Part shown: in pieces, positions 25,026 to 37,300 of the stretch | Position numbering within the stretch: the first letter of the stretch is position 1 | Layout: the number at the start of each line of letters is the position of its first letter | Source of the DNA: Baylisascaris procyonis | Lineage: Eukaryota; Nematoda; Chromadorea; Rhabditida; Ascarididae | NCBI GenBank assembly: GCA_037389465.1 | Contig: JAZARR010000171.1 | Coordinates: 4,797,001-4,861,000, forward strand | Reading direction: 5' to 3' | Length of the DNA: 64,000 bases | Notes under the pieces: generated by a model | What the model was told of the DNA's origin: nothing | Databases searched by the model: none | The model's input: the letters and a program-made list of their open reading frames with translations, nothing else | Made by a program: the position numbers and the translations under genes

Positions 25026-28000
25026 ATGGAGAAGGTGCTAGCACAATTAGATAGTATAATATCTCGCATTCCAACTCCAGCAACACCGACCGACAGCATC
25101 GCCGACAAACAACATAGCATCCTTGATCGGTTTCTTCATTTATCATTATTCTTTTATTCGCTTCTTTATTACTTTTTTTTTTTTAATTTTTTTCATACAG
25201 TGATGATTTCGACAAGTTTATAACAGCAAATAATCAAAAAAAAATCATTTGTTGATAATTTTACATCTAAAAAAATTTTTTTTGTTTTTTAAATATTTAT
25301 ATAATAATATCAGATTCTAAAAGAAGATTTCGTAAGAAAAAAATGAAAATAATGTTAAATCAATAAATGAGTTCAATGAGAGATCTAAAAGCCGATTCGA
25401 TGCCACCGATTGGCACAGTTCGTCGTTTTCATCGAAAAAAAAAACCTCATCCAAACAATTTTTTTTTCCAACTTGCCACTTAAGAAGTTGATCACTATTC
25501 CACGTTCTATATATATTTCTATTTCATTGCTTTCAAAGTATTTTGATTGTCCAGCTGTCACTAGCGAATACCGCAACACTTAAGAAATATTTGACTGTCA
25601 TTAAATAGCTTCGATTGTTGATTGTTTTCATTTTGATTGTGCAGCTGTCACTATCGAATACAACAAATCTTAAGAATCATTGTATAGCTTTGATTGTTGG
25701 CTGTTTTCTTTATAATGTTCAAAAGACATATTCTTGGGATTGATTTTTTCGACGCATCATCATAGTAAGTATTATGTTGTTTCTATGATCGTTTCTTTTT
25801 TTTTTTTAAATTCTTTCAAAGACTTCTAAAAATGTTGTCTAAAAAGTTCTACAAAATTTCTCTTGTGAAAAATCGAGACGAAATATCTCATAAAATATGA
25901 CCAAGGAAAAAACTTCCCATGGAGGGGAAAGAGGCCATCTATTCAAGGCTGTCATTAGTAGTGATAACAACTATTATCATTTTTTTATAATGATAATAGT
26001 TATCATTAAGACCGAACGTTCTTCAACTGCACTATTGGGGAAGGAGAGGAAAGGGAAAAGAGAAGAGTAAAAGGTGCGAAGTCGTTTCTGTTCATTTTCT
26101 TAGGAATATTAGATTTTTTATCTGCAATAATTATCTTTTTTTTTCATTGAAGATTTCTCTCGCTTAGACCTGTCACAAAAAATTCTAAAAATAAAAAAAA
26201 ATAATAAAATTGATCAGTTTTTTTTAAAAAAAAGGGTTATTATTCCTCCTAGATACATCACTTTATCTATAAAAAAATATATATATTCTGAAATGATTTT
26301 GCATAATTGAATGAATTAATTATTATCGATTGTTGTTGAAATTATAGTGGCCCAACAACATCGACTATTGATGATATTTTGGATGTTTGTCGAGATCAAG
26401 CAAAAAAGATTCGTGAAATCTCTGAGGAAAATATTCGTCTACGAGAAACAGTACGTTATTAATTTAACTTTTTATGCATATATTTTATTTATTTTTTGAT
26501 CATATATTATATTTTATCGTATATTAAAATATTGTCTGATGGTAATTAACCATAAATTTTAGAATTATGCTAATTTCTCTTTTTTTTACCTCGAATGTTT
26601 AAAAAATTATATTGGACTGTTATTTGCGTTAATAGGAATTTCGTAGAACTATTTCCCTCATGATACAACTTATTTATATGTTCACTTTTATATGTAACAT
26701 TTAGGTTTCTTGAAATATACCGTATCACTTTGAATAGAACCCCTTACTGATTAAGGAAAGATGACGTCATTTTTCATGAAATGACGTCACCTTTTTTAAG
26801 TATAAAACTTCAAATTATTATTTTTTTTTGATGTATTTGCAACGTCCTCATGCTACATAACGGTTCATTTATTACGATTTAAATTTAGAGAAATTTCCGA
26901 AAAAAATAATAAAAGCATTCTAATAAAACCTATAATTTCCGGAAATCTTGGGAAAAATTCCCTGAAACAAGTTCCCGAAAAATTTACAATCTGGAGAGTT
27001 TTTATTTGAGATAAATGAATTGTAGTTTCTCAAAATTCAAACTATTCTCTATACAGTCTTTAGATCGAGAATTCGCGAAATTCTATAAAATACTGAGATT
27101 TGATCGTATGCAAATATGCAGTACACTTTATTCAACAGGTATGCCAACTGCAAGCAGCATTAAATTTTGCGCATGAGATGACTGCATCAGTTAGCGCTGA
27201 GAGGAAAGCGGCTCGAGGTACCGCAATGGAGATTGAACGTCAGCTCGAGATCGCACTTCGGGAGAAGAGAGCACTTGAAGATGGTCTTCAAAAAGCTCAT
27301 CTCTACATCAATGAAGCGAAAAAGAAAATGCTTGCTGAAGAGAGAAAAAATGAACAAACACAAACACAACTGAATGAACTTAAAGAAAGGTTTCTTTTCT
27401 TTTCTTTATTTATCTTTTTCTCTCTTTATTTATCCATTCTTTTTTTTCTGTTACTTTTTATTTATTTTATTCATTTTTTCTCACTTTGTTTTATCTGTTC
27501 TTTTTTTTTACATAATCAAATTTCCAAATGTGATAGTTCCATCATTTGTTATATTCCTAAAATATTTCTTGAGATAGCTTTTTAACGTGATAATAAATAA
27601 AGAATTTTATGTTTGCGTTAAATTCAATGAATCGATGTGATTACCTCTAAGATAAGCATAGGTATGCACCGCCCACGTTGTATAAAGAATGATACGTTCG
27701 TTATTGATAAGATATCTGTTAAGATGTTCATGAAATTTGTGTATACTTATCAATCGGAAGTTAATGAGGGTGAATTTTAATGAGTTGAGAGATGTTTGGC
27801 AATATGCCCATTTGTATTTTCATATAAAACAGTAGATCCCGTTGAGAAATACTAGTATTGATAAATGAGTAACGACAAATGTTCAAGAGGTGAAATCAAT
27901 GAAGATTCAGCACAAAATTTCTTTATATAGTTTTTTTTTTTTTTGGAATTCCTTCGATGAAAGTTATAGAATAGAGGAAGCGGGAGAAGGGAGAAGAGAG

Positions 28001-30214
28001 GTGGGTAAGAGTTCCCATACTTGCTCAAATTCGTTGAGATTTTTTCTGTCATTTTGTGAGAGTAATTCTAGGCGTAAAACTAAGCATAGAGTTAGGAAGT
28101 TAGTAATTTTACAAGGCATTCTTTGCTAGGCTTCAGTATCGTTTCTAAGAATCCGGGGGGGGGGGGTATTATGAGTGATGTTCACTTTTCTAATATCCTT
28201 CTTTGAAATCTGATTATGTGCGCGCGGGAGGGGAATAGAGTGGTATAGGAGTGGAGCTGACTTCCAATCCGAAGGGAACCGAGGAATTATGGGATTGTTA
28301 TTGGATTGAAAGTCCTCGAAAACGAGGATATTTGGAGTAGACAACAAAAAAATTTCCCTTCCTCTCTCCTAGGGGCTAGTCCCAATCATCAACATATCGA
28401 TGAGGTTATAAGAAAATTTTTTTGAATAATTTTTCAGTTTAACTGACTTGATTTATGTCACATATATATTGCACTTTTACCTGCTTACAGATAGTGATGA
28501 AATGGTCATTATTTAGGTCAATATTTCAGGTGTAATGCATTGCAAAAAGAATATAAACGATCCAACTATATCATGACATGGGTCAAAAGTAGCAAAGATA
28601 ACGAGAAAAAGAAATTTTCACGACAGGATTCGCTATCGCATTCTCCAAACTATCCTCCTGGCTACAAAACCAAGGTTTGTGCAATCAAACTTAAGTTCTA
28701 CCAACAAAGTTTTACCAAAAAAATCGATGTATTTACTGTATTTATGGTGTCGCCCACATTCATTGACTCGTCCTCTAGCCAGATTTCAATACCTTTACAA
28801 GTTTTTGATGCGACATATGATAGTTAAATTTTCAATTGAAATTTCAAACATGGAACTTAAAAACTTTTTATGAATCATTTCAAAGGTATTACATCTAAAT
28901 TTTTGGCTTCCAAACAAACTAACTTAACTCAAAACCTCGTTTGCAGCCTCCCCCCTCCCCCTCCCTTTTACTTAAAAAAAACTTGATATTAAAATGTGAT
29001 GAGGGCTTTTTCTCTCATATTGACCTTTTTACATTCCTTTTATTCTTAAGTGTAAATTGAACATATTGAAGAAGCTTTTGCTTCATTAGCTCAGAAATGG
29101 GATTTGATCGTAACCGTCGGTATATTGACCTATCAAACTTTTATCAAACCTCAATATAACTTCGCTTTGCCTTTGGAAGGGCTCTTATATTTATAAATCT
29201 TAACTTCCTCAACCTTTCAAGGCATCAAGCCCTTCAATGCTTAAATAAATACAATATAATTACTCATAAAATTTATTAGTTTATGAATTACTTTACCATA
29301 CAATACCGGAGGATGCTCTGAGGTTGTAAATAAACTTTCTATCTTAAAAAAAAAAGATTTTTGTTGAAGATGAGATCAATTTTGGCCTCTGAGGATTGAA
29401 CTAAAAAATAATATAACCTGAGGAAGCAAGCCAATTTTTAAGAAAATTTCTGATGGAGGAGAAAAAATTTTTCAAAACAGAACCTATCTTTCTCTCAGTA
29501 GTTTTTGAGATGTGTTTATGGGGAAAGACAGATATTATTCAGGTCACTGTGATATGTATCGATTCATTTTCATACTTTTTTTCAGGAACAAATAGATGAA
29601 ATGCAACTCGATTTTAACCGGAAACTGGCGGAAAAGAATAAAGAAATCAATGAGGTAATAATCTTGGATCGTTCTGAATATTTTTATCCTGAATATTTTT
29701 ACGTTCATTATTTTCAATCAGAGTATTTAATAAAATTGCTTGCTGAATTGTCCTTTTTTCAGGTTATTTGCTTAAAATACGTCATATATAAGGAACGCAT
29801 ATATTCCAAATTTGTTGATGATATGTTCATAGAAAGAAAGGAATGAGGTGATATCAAAGAAGTTTTCTAACACAAACATCAACATTTTTTTTGAAAATAT
29901 AGTAGTAGGCGCATATTTATAAAAATTCGCAATAATTGCAAAAAGTTGATTTATATAAAATTAAAAAAAAAAGTTATAAAAATGTTCTATTATTGCAGCT
30001 AGTTGACAGATCGAGACGGCAAACGGAGATCATTTTACAACAGGGTGCTGAAATCTCCTCGCTACAGGAGAGGATTGAGCAACTCGAAGGGAATAATAGG
30101 ACACCTTTAGAGGTATATATCAATATTCATTGAATATTCTTGAATTTTTGCACTCGTAATAATCGAACGGATTCGACTGAGGTAGATTGTAAGTAAAAGT
30201 AATAAAACTGTTGT

Positions 30215-30297
<83 letters not shown>

Positions 30298-30482
30298 TAT
30301 TAAAAATTGGAAATTGAAAAAAACATGTTTCTTTATAAAATATAATATTGAAGCATGTTTTATTTTGATACATCGTTTTTTTTCAGACGCACCCAGTGCG
30401 AAGCTTTTTCCGCCGTAGTTTTACGGTACATCGCAAAAAGCTGCAAATACAAAAGGATTTTGGCAAGGAGCCATTCGTATAG
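25026..30482 (+). CDS. Coiled-coil protein, 293 residues (short isoform)
   Basis: Exons 25026-25129, 26348-26450, 27139-27389, 28530-28674, 29586-29654, 29999-30112 and 30387-30482. Every junction is phase-consistent (2, 0, 2, 0, 0, 0) and bounded by GT-AG. I do not recognise the family. There is no signal peptide or membrane segment. Residues 1-45 are Ser/Thr/Pro-containing. About 50-165 is a long helical region rich in E, K, Q, R and L with a heptad-like pattern (exon 3 is almost entirely this). About 165-200 is a polar linker with SRQDSLSHSPNYPP, a likely phosphorylated region. About 202-255 is a second coiled coil. The last exon is basic (FFRRSFTVHRKK). This architecture suits an intracellular scaffold or cytoskeleton/centrosome-associated protein, but that is inference only. 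The introns hold a 90-bp tandem duplication, paired CRE sites and a (TA)n array. Confidence 0.75.
25541..25711. repeat. Tandem duplication, 90 bp period
   Basis: Two adjacent copies begin TTTTGATTGT(C/G)CAGCTGTCA at 25541 and 25631. Both contain ACTTAAGAA or TCTTAAGAA and TAGCTT(C/T)GATTGTTG. The second copy is slightly shorter and diverged. It lies in intron 1 of the coiled-coil gene. Confidence 0.85.
25963..26004. other. Inverted repeat (hairpin)
   Basis: GATAAC-AA-CTATTATCAT at 25963-25980 pairs with ATGATAATAGTTATC at 25990-26004. The arms are 15 bp with a two-base bulge and a 9-nt loop. Confidence 0.8.
26762..26789. promoter_or_regulatory. Two perfect CRE (TGACGTCA) palindromes, 20 bp apart
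   Basis: TGACGTCA occurs at 26762-26769 and again at 26782-26789 in intron 2. The octamer is the canonical CREB/ATF (bZIP) site, and 20 bp is close to two helical turns. Function is inferred from the motif only. Confidence 0.45.
30217..30293. repeat. (TA)n microsatellite
   Basis: About 38 TA units between the sixth and seventh exons of the first coiled-coil gene. Confidence 0.95.
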
Positions 30483-32005
30483 TCGAAAATTTCGCTTTTT
30501 TTGTTTGCATTTTATATTGTTCGTATTTTGTGACTTGTAAGTTTTATAGTTGGATCCATCGTGCTTCCTAATAAGTTAAAAATCTAACTTTTATTGTGGT
30601 TCAATTGTATTAGTTCGAGCAGTTAGCACTATTCGTTCCTATGATGAATTCACATAGACAAAAGATACGATATCTATCTGCCCGTCGAAGTTAGAGCATC
30701 TGAGCCATCGAGCCAGGGATACTTCACTAGGCAATAAAATTCTTAGCCACTGAATAATAAGGCAGTTCAAATGAATGCTCAATACTAATAAAAAACAGTA
30801 GGCAATTTCTAAGACATAAAAAAGAATATTTCGCATTCAATAATAAAGTTATGCTAATTAGGATTGTATATTCTCCAAAACGAGATGATATTTGCATATA
30901 ATTAAGAAATTTTTGCAATTTACGAACTTTAATATTATTAAGCTTCAAATTTCGAGTCTACGTTTATTTCCTTTCGAAATATTCATTGATAATTCCTAAT
31001 CAGTAATTAACATTAATAGATTTATTGGCTCAACTTTCAACGGGTTTCGCTATGCAACTTCTATTTTATCTATATTTATTCTAATATGCAAAATTCACAA
31101 TGTAACAAGTATTTTGATTTCATTTTGTTATATTTGTATATGAGTGTCGTATTTTTGTCTATTTAATATCGAATAAAAGCTATAGATTCCATATTGTTTG
31201 TTTGTTGTTTTTTTTTTTTTTTGCGATGAAAGCATTCTTCAAATATATCACTTGAGAGGAGTTTCTGCACAAATGAATACATTCTAGACAGTAATAAATC
31301 GGTTATGTATACCTATTCTCACCTGTCTAACTTGTAGGTTCAACTATTTTACTTCATCTTTCAAACACAGCTGACACTAAAAAATGGTGAAATCATGATA
31401 AATATGCGAAATTGGTCATTTTGGCCAAAAATTGGTCGATATGCCCAAAGACGGGGAGTCTTCATTTCTCATCTTTGAAAACTCGAAACGTTTCATTTGT
31501 ACTCGTCGATGCGTCATCAACTACATCATCTCGATACTCTGAAATCCCTCAGGTCAACTCAGTGATGCCGCCCCTTTCAGTGTATTAATTTGAATGTTAT
31601 GAACGATAACAGCGAAGAATTTGGCAAAAAATTTTTCTACCAAAAGCATATTTAAAAAAGAAGCAAACAAACAGCTAAATGAGCAGAAATTCGTTAAATA
31701 TCTTATGCAATATGCAAATTTTTTAGTGATTTAGTAATCACTTGGCGATCGCTGATTGAAATATGCAAATCTGATTGACAGAGTGCAAATCTATATCGAA
31801 AACATGGTTACAAGCAGTAGCAATTCAAAATCAGTTATTATTAATCTATAAATTTAATCAAATTTTTGAATGAATTTATACGGTAATAATTTTAGATAGT
31901 GACTTATTATTTGTCACCATTAGCAATTACATTGACAGCAGATCGTTGTTTTGCCGCTTAGCCTCTGGTTTTTTTTTCAAAAATCCATTGTTTTAATAAA
32001 AACAC

Positions 32006-32401
32006 GTGGCTTATTTAAAAAGAATTTTTAAAATAACAATTTGGAATTTATTCAGAAATATAGTTTTTTGTCGGATTTCTGTCGGATATAGTTTATCCGA
32101 CAGATATCATCCAGCAAAAAACATTAACAAAAGGTATAGTTTATCCAGGAACTGTGCACTTTTTTCAGGACGTTTGCCAGAATTAAATTGGTACATAATA
32201 CCAATTTTTTATAGAAGGATTATTAAAAGCGATGATTGTTTAATAGAAGAATTGTGGAACTTTAATCTATCTGTTGCTGGATTTGCCTGCATCCACTTTT
32301 ATCGTTACATGGAGACTCGAGTTTTTCCCTTAATTCCTGCCCTCAGCCCTGTCCATTCCCTAACTCGAACACCCTATTATCACGTTAACACTTGGAGTTG
32401 A
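32006..32401 (+). other. Unassigned 131-codon open frame
   Basis: This is the longest uninterrupted frame with a possible start in this part, beginning with a GTG codon. It has no recognised domain. It includes the palindrome at 32079-32103 and a repeated TATAGTTTATCC, so part of the openness may be structural. An acceptor-like TTTTTTCAG at 32168 lies inside it. Likely not a real gene. Confidence 0.15.
32079..32103. other. Perfect 10-bp hairpin
   Basis: CTGTCGGATA at 32079-32088 and TATCCGACAG at 32094-32103 are exact complements with a 5-nt loop. A further TGTCGGAT copy lies just upstream. Confidence 0.85.
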
Positions 32402-33626
32402 AGGTTATCTGAGCATATGCGATAATTTTTGCGGTCATTACATCAAAATAGTCATTTTTCTTTTATTTTCGTTTTATACTTTTTATGAGTTGAAAGTGAA
32501 TAGTAAATAATAATTAGCTTCATACTAGTATATTAATGCTTAAAAACTTATATAAATGCTTAAATTAATGCTTATATAAATGCTTAGCGCTTTAATTCTT
32601 GATTATTTTCAACTCTATCGAATATGAGGAAATATTTCTTTCTAATAGTTTATAAATTATCTAATAAATAGAACATAAAAGACTCAGAATTTCATCTTCA
32701 CAAATCATAGATCATATTCAAATAAAAAACTTGAAATATATTTGGTAAAAATTTAAATACTAATTATATTCTTCTTTTATAGTAGTTATATAAAAGACAA
32801 TTCTATACTAGTGGTTTGCTCTACTGGAGGTCAAACGTCTTCCTTAGCATTGTACGTTTTCACACCATCCACAGTGTCCACGATGACACTTCGATGCGGT
32901 TCCCGTTGATGTGTAGTTCAGAGATTTACACCTATCTAAAGCTGAAAGATAATCCCCCAGTAATTATGCTGGACTGATCCACCATAAGGAATTTGTGATC
33001 ATCACATTCGAATTTATAGTCGTCTTATGTGATTGTTGCCTTCTTTTGCGTTTAAAATTGCGGTAAAACTTTATTACTCAAAAACTATTTAACTTTTTTT
33101 CAAATTCTTTGAAGATTTTTTCATGCGACCAATATGAAAGAATTGTAGCCATAGTGTCTTCCCTTATCTTCATACTTTAAAAAAAATTACTATTATTAGG
33201 TAAACTTTTTTGAGTATACCAAAGTTTAGTGATTTTCTGAAGGTTTTTTTCTTGATCGAATATTTCGGTTTCTCAACTTTGTTGATGCATTACTATTTAG
33301 GGACATTGTGTTAATTTTTATGCGCATATATTACCTATTTGAGTATGATGGAAATGTGATATTCAATGTCAGATAAGTTAAGTGAATATCACCTTTACAC
33401 TATACTCGAATATATGTACTTTATTTTTGATACTATATTAGATTTTGCTAATTGATTTTCGAGACTGATAAATGATATGATATTGATAAGAATCGTATTA
33501 TGGTAGTGATAATGCTTAACAGTATTTTACGGCCCACTAAGACTTTTTAAAAACTCTATATCGAAATTTTCAATTAGTAATTGTAAATGCAAAATTTCGT
33601 AGTGCTGATGCAAGTACTCTTTTCAG

Positions 33627-33971
33627 TGCTACAACTACAACCATTTTTTGGGTGCAATAAAAAGAAAAAAAAAAAAATTAATGTTCATTTTCGAAAATTG
33701 TATTGTTTCTGATTGCCCCAGGGGCTATCAACGAGATCTTTACCGTACTGATCATTTGCTAATTGCATCAAGAATTTCTACGAACGCTGAAAAAGTTGTA
33801 GAAATATTGAATGAATCTCCTCCTTCCCCCCCCCCCCTCCCCCTCCAATTGATACAAAAATCAATATTTTGCACAAGTTTGCCTCAAAGTGCAGCTGGCT
33901 TCTGCAATCTCATTGATGATAACCTAAAGAATGAATCACATGAATTGTTCGAATTATATAATGACTTATGA
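33627..33971 (+). CDS. Alternative terminal exon of the first coiled-coil gene (proposed)
   Basis: The acceptor TACTCTTTTCAG at 33626 opens a frame that stays open for 114 codons to a TGA at 33969-33971. Exon 6 of the coiled-coil gene ends in phase 0 at 30112, so splicing from there to 33627 would be in frame and would replace the basic last exon, giving about 376 residues. The encoded tail has a Lys run, a Ser/Pro-rich stretch over a C-tract, and a charged end (SHELFELYNDL). An AATAAA follows 44 nt after the stop. It could instead be the last exon of a separate gene. A second, weaker acceptor (TTGCCCCAG, 33721) also lies inside. Confidence 0.45.
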   Translation, partial: CYNYNHFLGAIKRKKKKLMFIFENCIVSDCPRGYQRDLYRTDHLLIASRISTNAEKVVEILNESPPSPPPLPLQLIQKSIFCTSLPQSAAGFCNLIDDNLKNESHELFELYNDL

Positions 33972-34014
33972 TCCTTTTTCACCTCTTCTCCCCCCCTCCA
34001 CCACACCCAAATTC

Positions 34015-34020
34015 AATAAA
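34015..34020 (+). terminator. Poly(A) signal AATAAA after the alternative exon
   Basis: A canonical hexamer 44 nt beyond the stop at 33971 and 285 nt before the ATG of the next gene. Confidence 0.55.
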
Positions 34021-34290
34021 TAACCATCGTTGAACTAATAAAAAATTAAGGATAAATTGTTAACTATAGAGGTTTTAAATGAATTAAATTTAAATATTGA
34101 ACAAAATAATAATACCTCATCAATTTTTATCAAAATATAGTCTCATCGAACATTTTTGATCTTATGAATTTTTATAGTTCTTCAACGCTTTTCTTTTTAT
34201 TTTTATAGTTCAATGCTTTTTATTTGAAATTATTTGCAAATATATTAATATATTTACTATAATAGTATACAATTTTTGCTCATTAAATTA

Positions 34291-34303
34291 TCATCTATTT
34301 AAG
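34291..34303 (+). promoter_or_regulatory. Probable spliced-leader acceptor before the second coiled-coil gene
   Basis: CATCTATTTAAG ends at 34303, one base before the ATG at 34305. With the preceding poly(A) signal about 285 nt away, this resembles the intercistronic region of a nematode operon. Confidence 0.45.
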
Positions 34304-34304
34304 G

Positions 34305-37300
34305 ATGCTTCGTTTATTCTCACGTAAGAAGACAACAACTCCTAGAGTGCGTGTTAACGATAGCGATCAGCTAATTGCCGATCTAAAATTACAATTACTC
34401 AAAACGGAGAAAGAACGTGATATCGCAATGTCGAGGTAAGCATACTTCTTTATATTCTTTTAGAATATCTTCATCCAGAAACAAAACCGTTGAGAAGATC
34501 ATATGTAGAGAAGAGAGAGAAAGCGATAACCACGCTAAAAATTTTTTTAAATAAAATATTGGTAAGAAGCAAACGTAGATAATAAAAGAAAAAAAAAAAT
34601 AGGAATAAAAAATCGAATTAGTGCGGATCTAACTAATATCATCTATTCTCCCCCTGCCTCTCTCCCTTTTTTCATCTCTTTTGGCTTCCCTGGCATGTTT
34701 AGAGAAATATTTTCTGATTATACCTATGGTCATTAATAATGGGCCGTGGTCATGCCACACCGATAATCAACCTGTTTTCGTATATATTTTTTCCTCAAAA
34801 ACAAACGTTTTTTTCGTTGTTATAGAATGAGTTGAAACCTTCAATCTTAATAATACTAAAAACCATGTTTCTTTCTTGCCATGCTTGAAGCCCCTATTTT
34901 AGTCCCTATTTTCCTCAAAATTAGCAAGCAGTTCCATAGAAGTATAAAAAAAAATGTATCCCTACAATTCTTAAAGTCCATCATAACAAAAATTTTCGAG
35001 TTAGTGAATTGTCATTGAAAGTCACTTCAACGACATTTCAAAGAAACTGTATGGAAATATCGTTCTAATCTTATCGAAACATTTCAAAGATAAAAATTTA
35101 AATGTTTTAAATAACCGATGATCTAAAGGAAAGAAGCCGATGAGCAACAACTGGATAAACTTCGACGAAAAGTTCGAGAACTAGCTTACGAACTACAGGA
35201 TGCAAAAGATTTGATCCTCAGCGAAAGAAGCTTGCGGTTTGCCTCAAAATTTTTTTTTGCATTTTCATAGCCTTTCCGCCACTTCATTAAATGACATATA
35301 TGTGCTCATAGACTATGCTGAGTAAATTAGTCTATAATAAAGGCTGACTTGTTGAAGGCAGCATTGAGAAAAGGATCTAGTCGACGTCTAGTCGCAGTCA
35401 GCTGACCGATTTTAAAGAAACAGGGACCTGGTTAACCTTTCTCCATATAGTCGTGGGTTAAACGAGGTGGTAGTTCGAGGTTTATTCGCGATCAAGACCA
35501 CCCAATAGGAAATTTGACTAAGACCCAAGAGCTGATAACTCAGGCATGATCTATTATTCTATACAAGCGATAGTCATTATTGCATCGATAGGTGAGCGAG
35601 TTGTACTTTCAAGGTTTATTTAAATAATTAAAATCGCTATATAGTATAAAAACCTCAATTAACCGATCCCATTTTCAATTTCTAAACGATACATATGCAA
35701 AAATTAATTAAACGCTTCTTTATTGGATATTCAAAAAAAAAAAAAAAACTCATGGCAACTCATATGCGGATCGAAGATTGTTTCTTCGACTCATTTGATG
35801 AATAAGTCCACTTAAAGAGCAGCATAAAAAACCGTTCTGGATATTCAAATGCTTTGTCTTCCCGAGACGTCTTACAGAAAAAAGAAACCGTCAATCTTTA
35901 TATAAGAGCAATTTCGAAGTTTGAAAAAAATACTTTTTAAAAGTTCATTTGGTTATCATCTTATTTTGAATGACTTACATACTGCGTCAAAAAGTAGTAT
36001 ACCAAAATGCTCTTTTGAACTGAACTGGCTTGAATCAAACTGAATTAAATTGAATTTACCTGAATTGAATTGAATAGTTTATGCTTCTAATAGGTCGTTG
36101 TCTGTAGGAATCTCAAAACACACACAAACATAGCATAGTCATGATGCCCCATTAAACCATTGAAACATACAGTACGAGATTAGTTCTTCGGCGCGCAGAT
36201 AATGTTAACACATAGTGGAGCATTTATGAGATATTAGTTTGAAATGCGCAGTGGCAATTTATGGTCATTTAATGGTCATTTTATAGTTAGTGGTCACTTC
36301 ATAGTTTCATGGCGATTTAGGTAGTGAATGCTTCTTTCATTGCGATTAAATCATTCTTTAAAGACGCCATATCTATCCTTCAATTAAGTGTCGTAATTTT
36401 GCAGTGAGTCAACCTTATCCGTTGAAGCTATCGCCGTAATCGAGTTGAATGATCAAATCACCATATGTCACACTCAGATTGGTCAACTTCGTCTTATGTT
36501 GAAAAATGTGATATTTTTAATTTCCGTCTATCATTGCTCACCAATAGCCAATCGATTATAATTGTCTTTATATATCAATAGATTATTTTCATAAATTTTT
36601 AAATCACTTAAAATATATATATTTGAGGTAAAGAGGAGGATGAAACGATTCTCTAAAATGTTTTTTTAATACCTCAAATTAAATGAACTAAATTGAAAAA
36701 GAAATTAAATGCAAACTTTAAAATGTATCATAATTGCAAAAAATTAAAGAAGGAGTAGTTTTTAATGAACATCCTCCTCTCCCTTTCCACTCCTCCTCCC
36801 CCTTAACCCAAAATTTGTCTCTTTTCTCTTCCCATCTTTCCCCCCCCCCTAGAAAATTTTATGTTTTCGTCATCCTTTTTTGAAGTTTTGATTCGCAAAT
36901 CCCCTCCTTGACCATTCTCATAAATTTTATCCTCGCAATGATGCGTTAATTTTTAGTGTGAATCGAAAAGAAAAGCGCTCGGCATTCAATTATCAGTTTT
37001 AAATAATAAACTACAACGAAGTGAATATCTTCGAAGAGAGGCAAATCGACGTTGGCGTTCTGCAGAAATATCGGCTATTGAATGGAGGAAACGTGCACTT
37101 GCCGCTGAGAAAATGGAACATACAATGAAAGAGGTTAGTATAAGAATAATATTGAAAAGCAATAGGTGATAAAAAGTGTAGAAAATTTTTTATAAACATT
37201 ATTATTTATTTAAACAACGAATACAAATAACCAAGAAAAATAAAACAATTTATAGAAGTACTTGGCTACATCTAAAAATTTGATTTATATAGAAAAAAAG

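Larger units (their letters stand above)
30483..33626. other. Non-coding or unresolved stretch between alternative last exons
   Basis: AATAAA hexamers at 30734-30739 and 31172-31177 could serve the short isoform. A plus-strand segment at about 32806-32978 is open for more than 50 codons and GC-richer, but has no motif and no convincing splice sites. The rest is AT-rich. Confidence 0.4.

Noticed and set aside
34305..34435. Joining the first exon of the second coiled-coil gene to exon 6 of the first gene
   Set aside because: Entering at 34304 in phase 0 gives an early stop (GAT GCT TCG ... ACG TAA), so the two are separate coding units.
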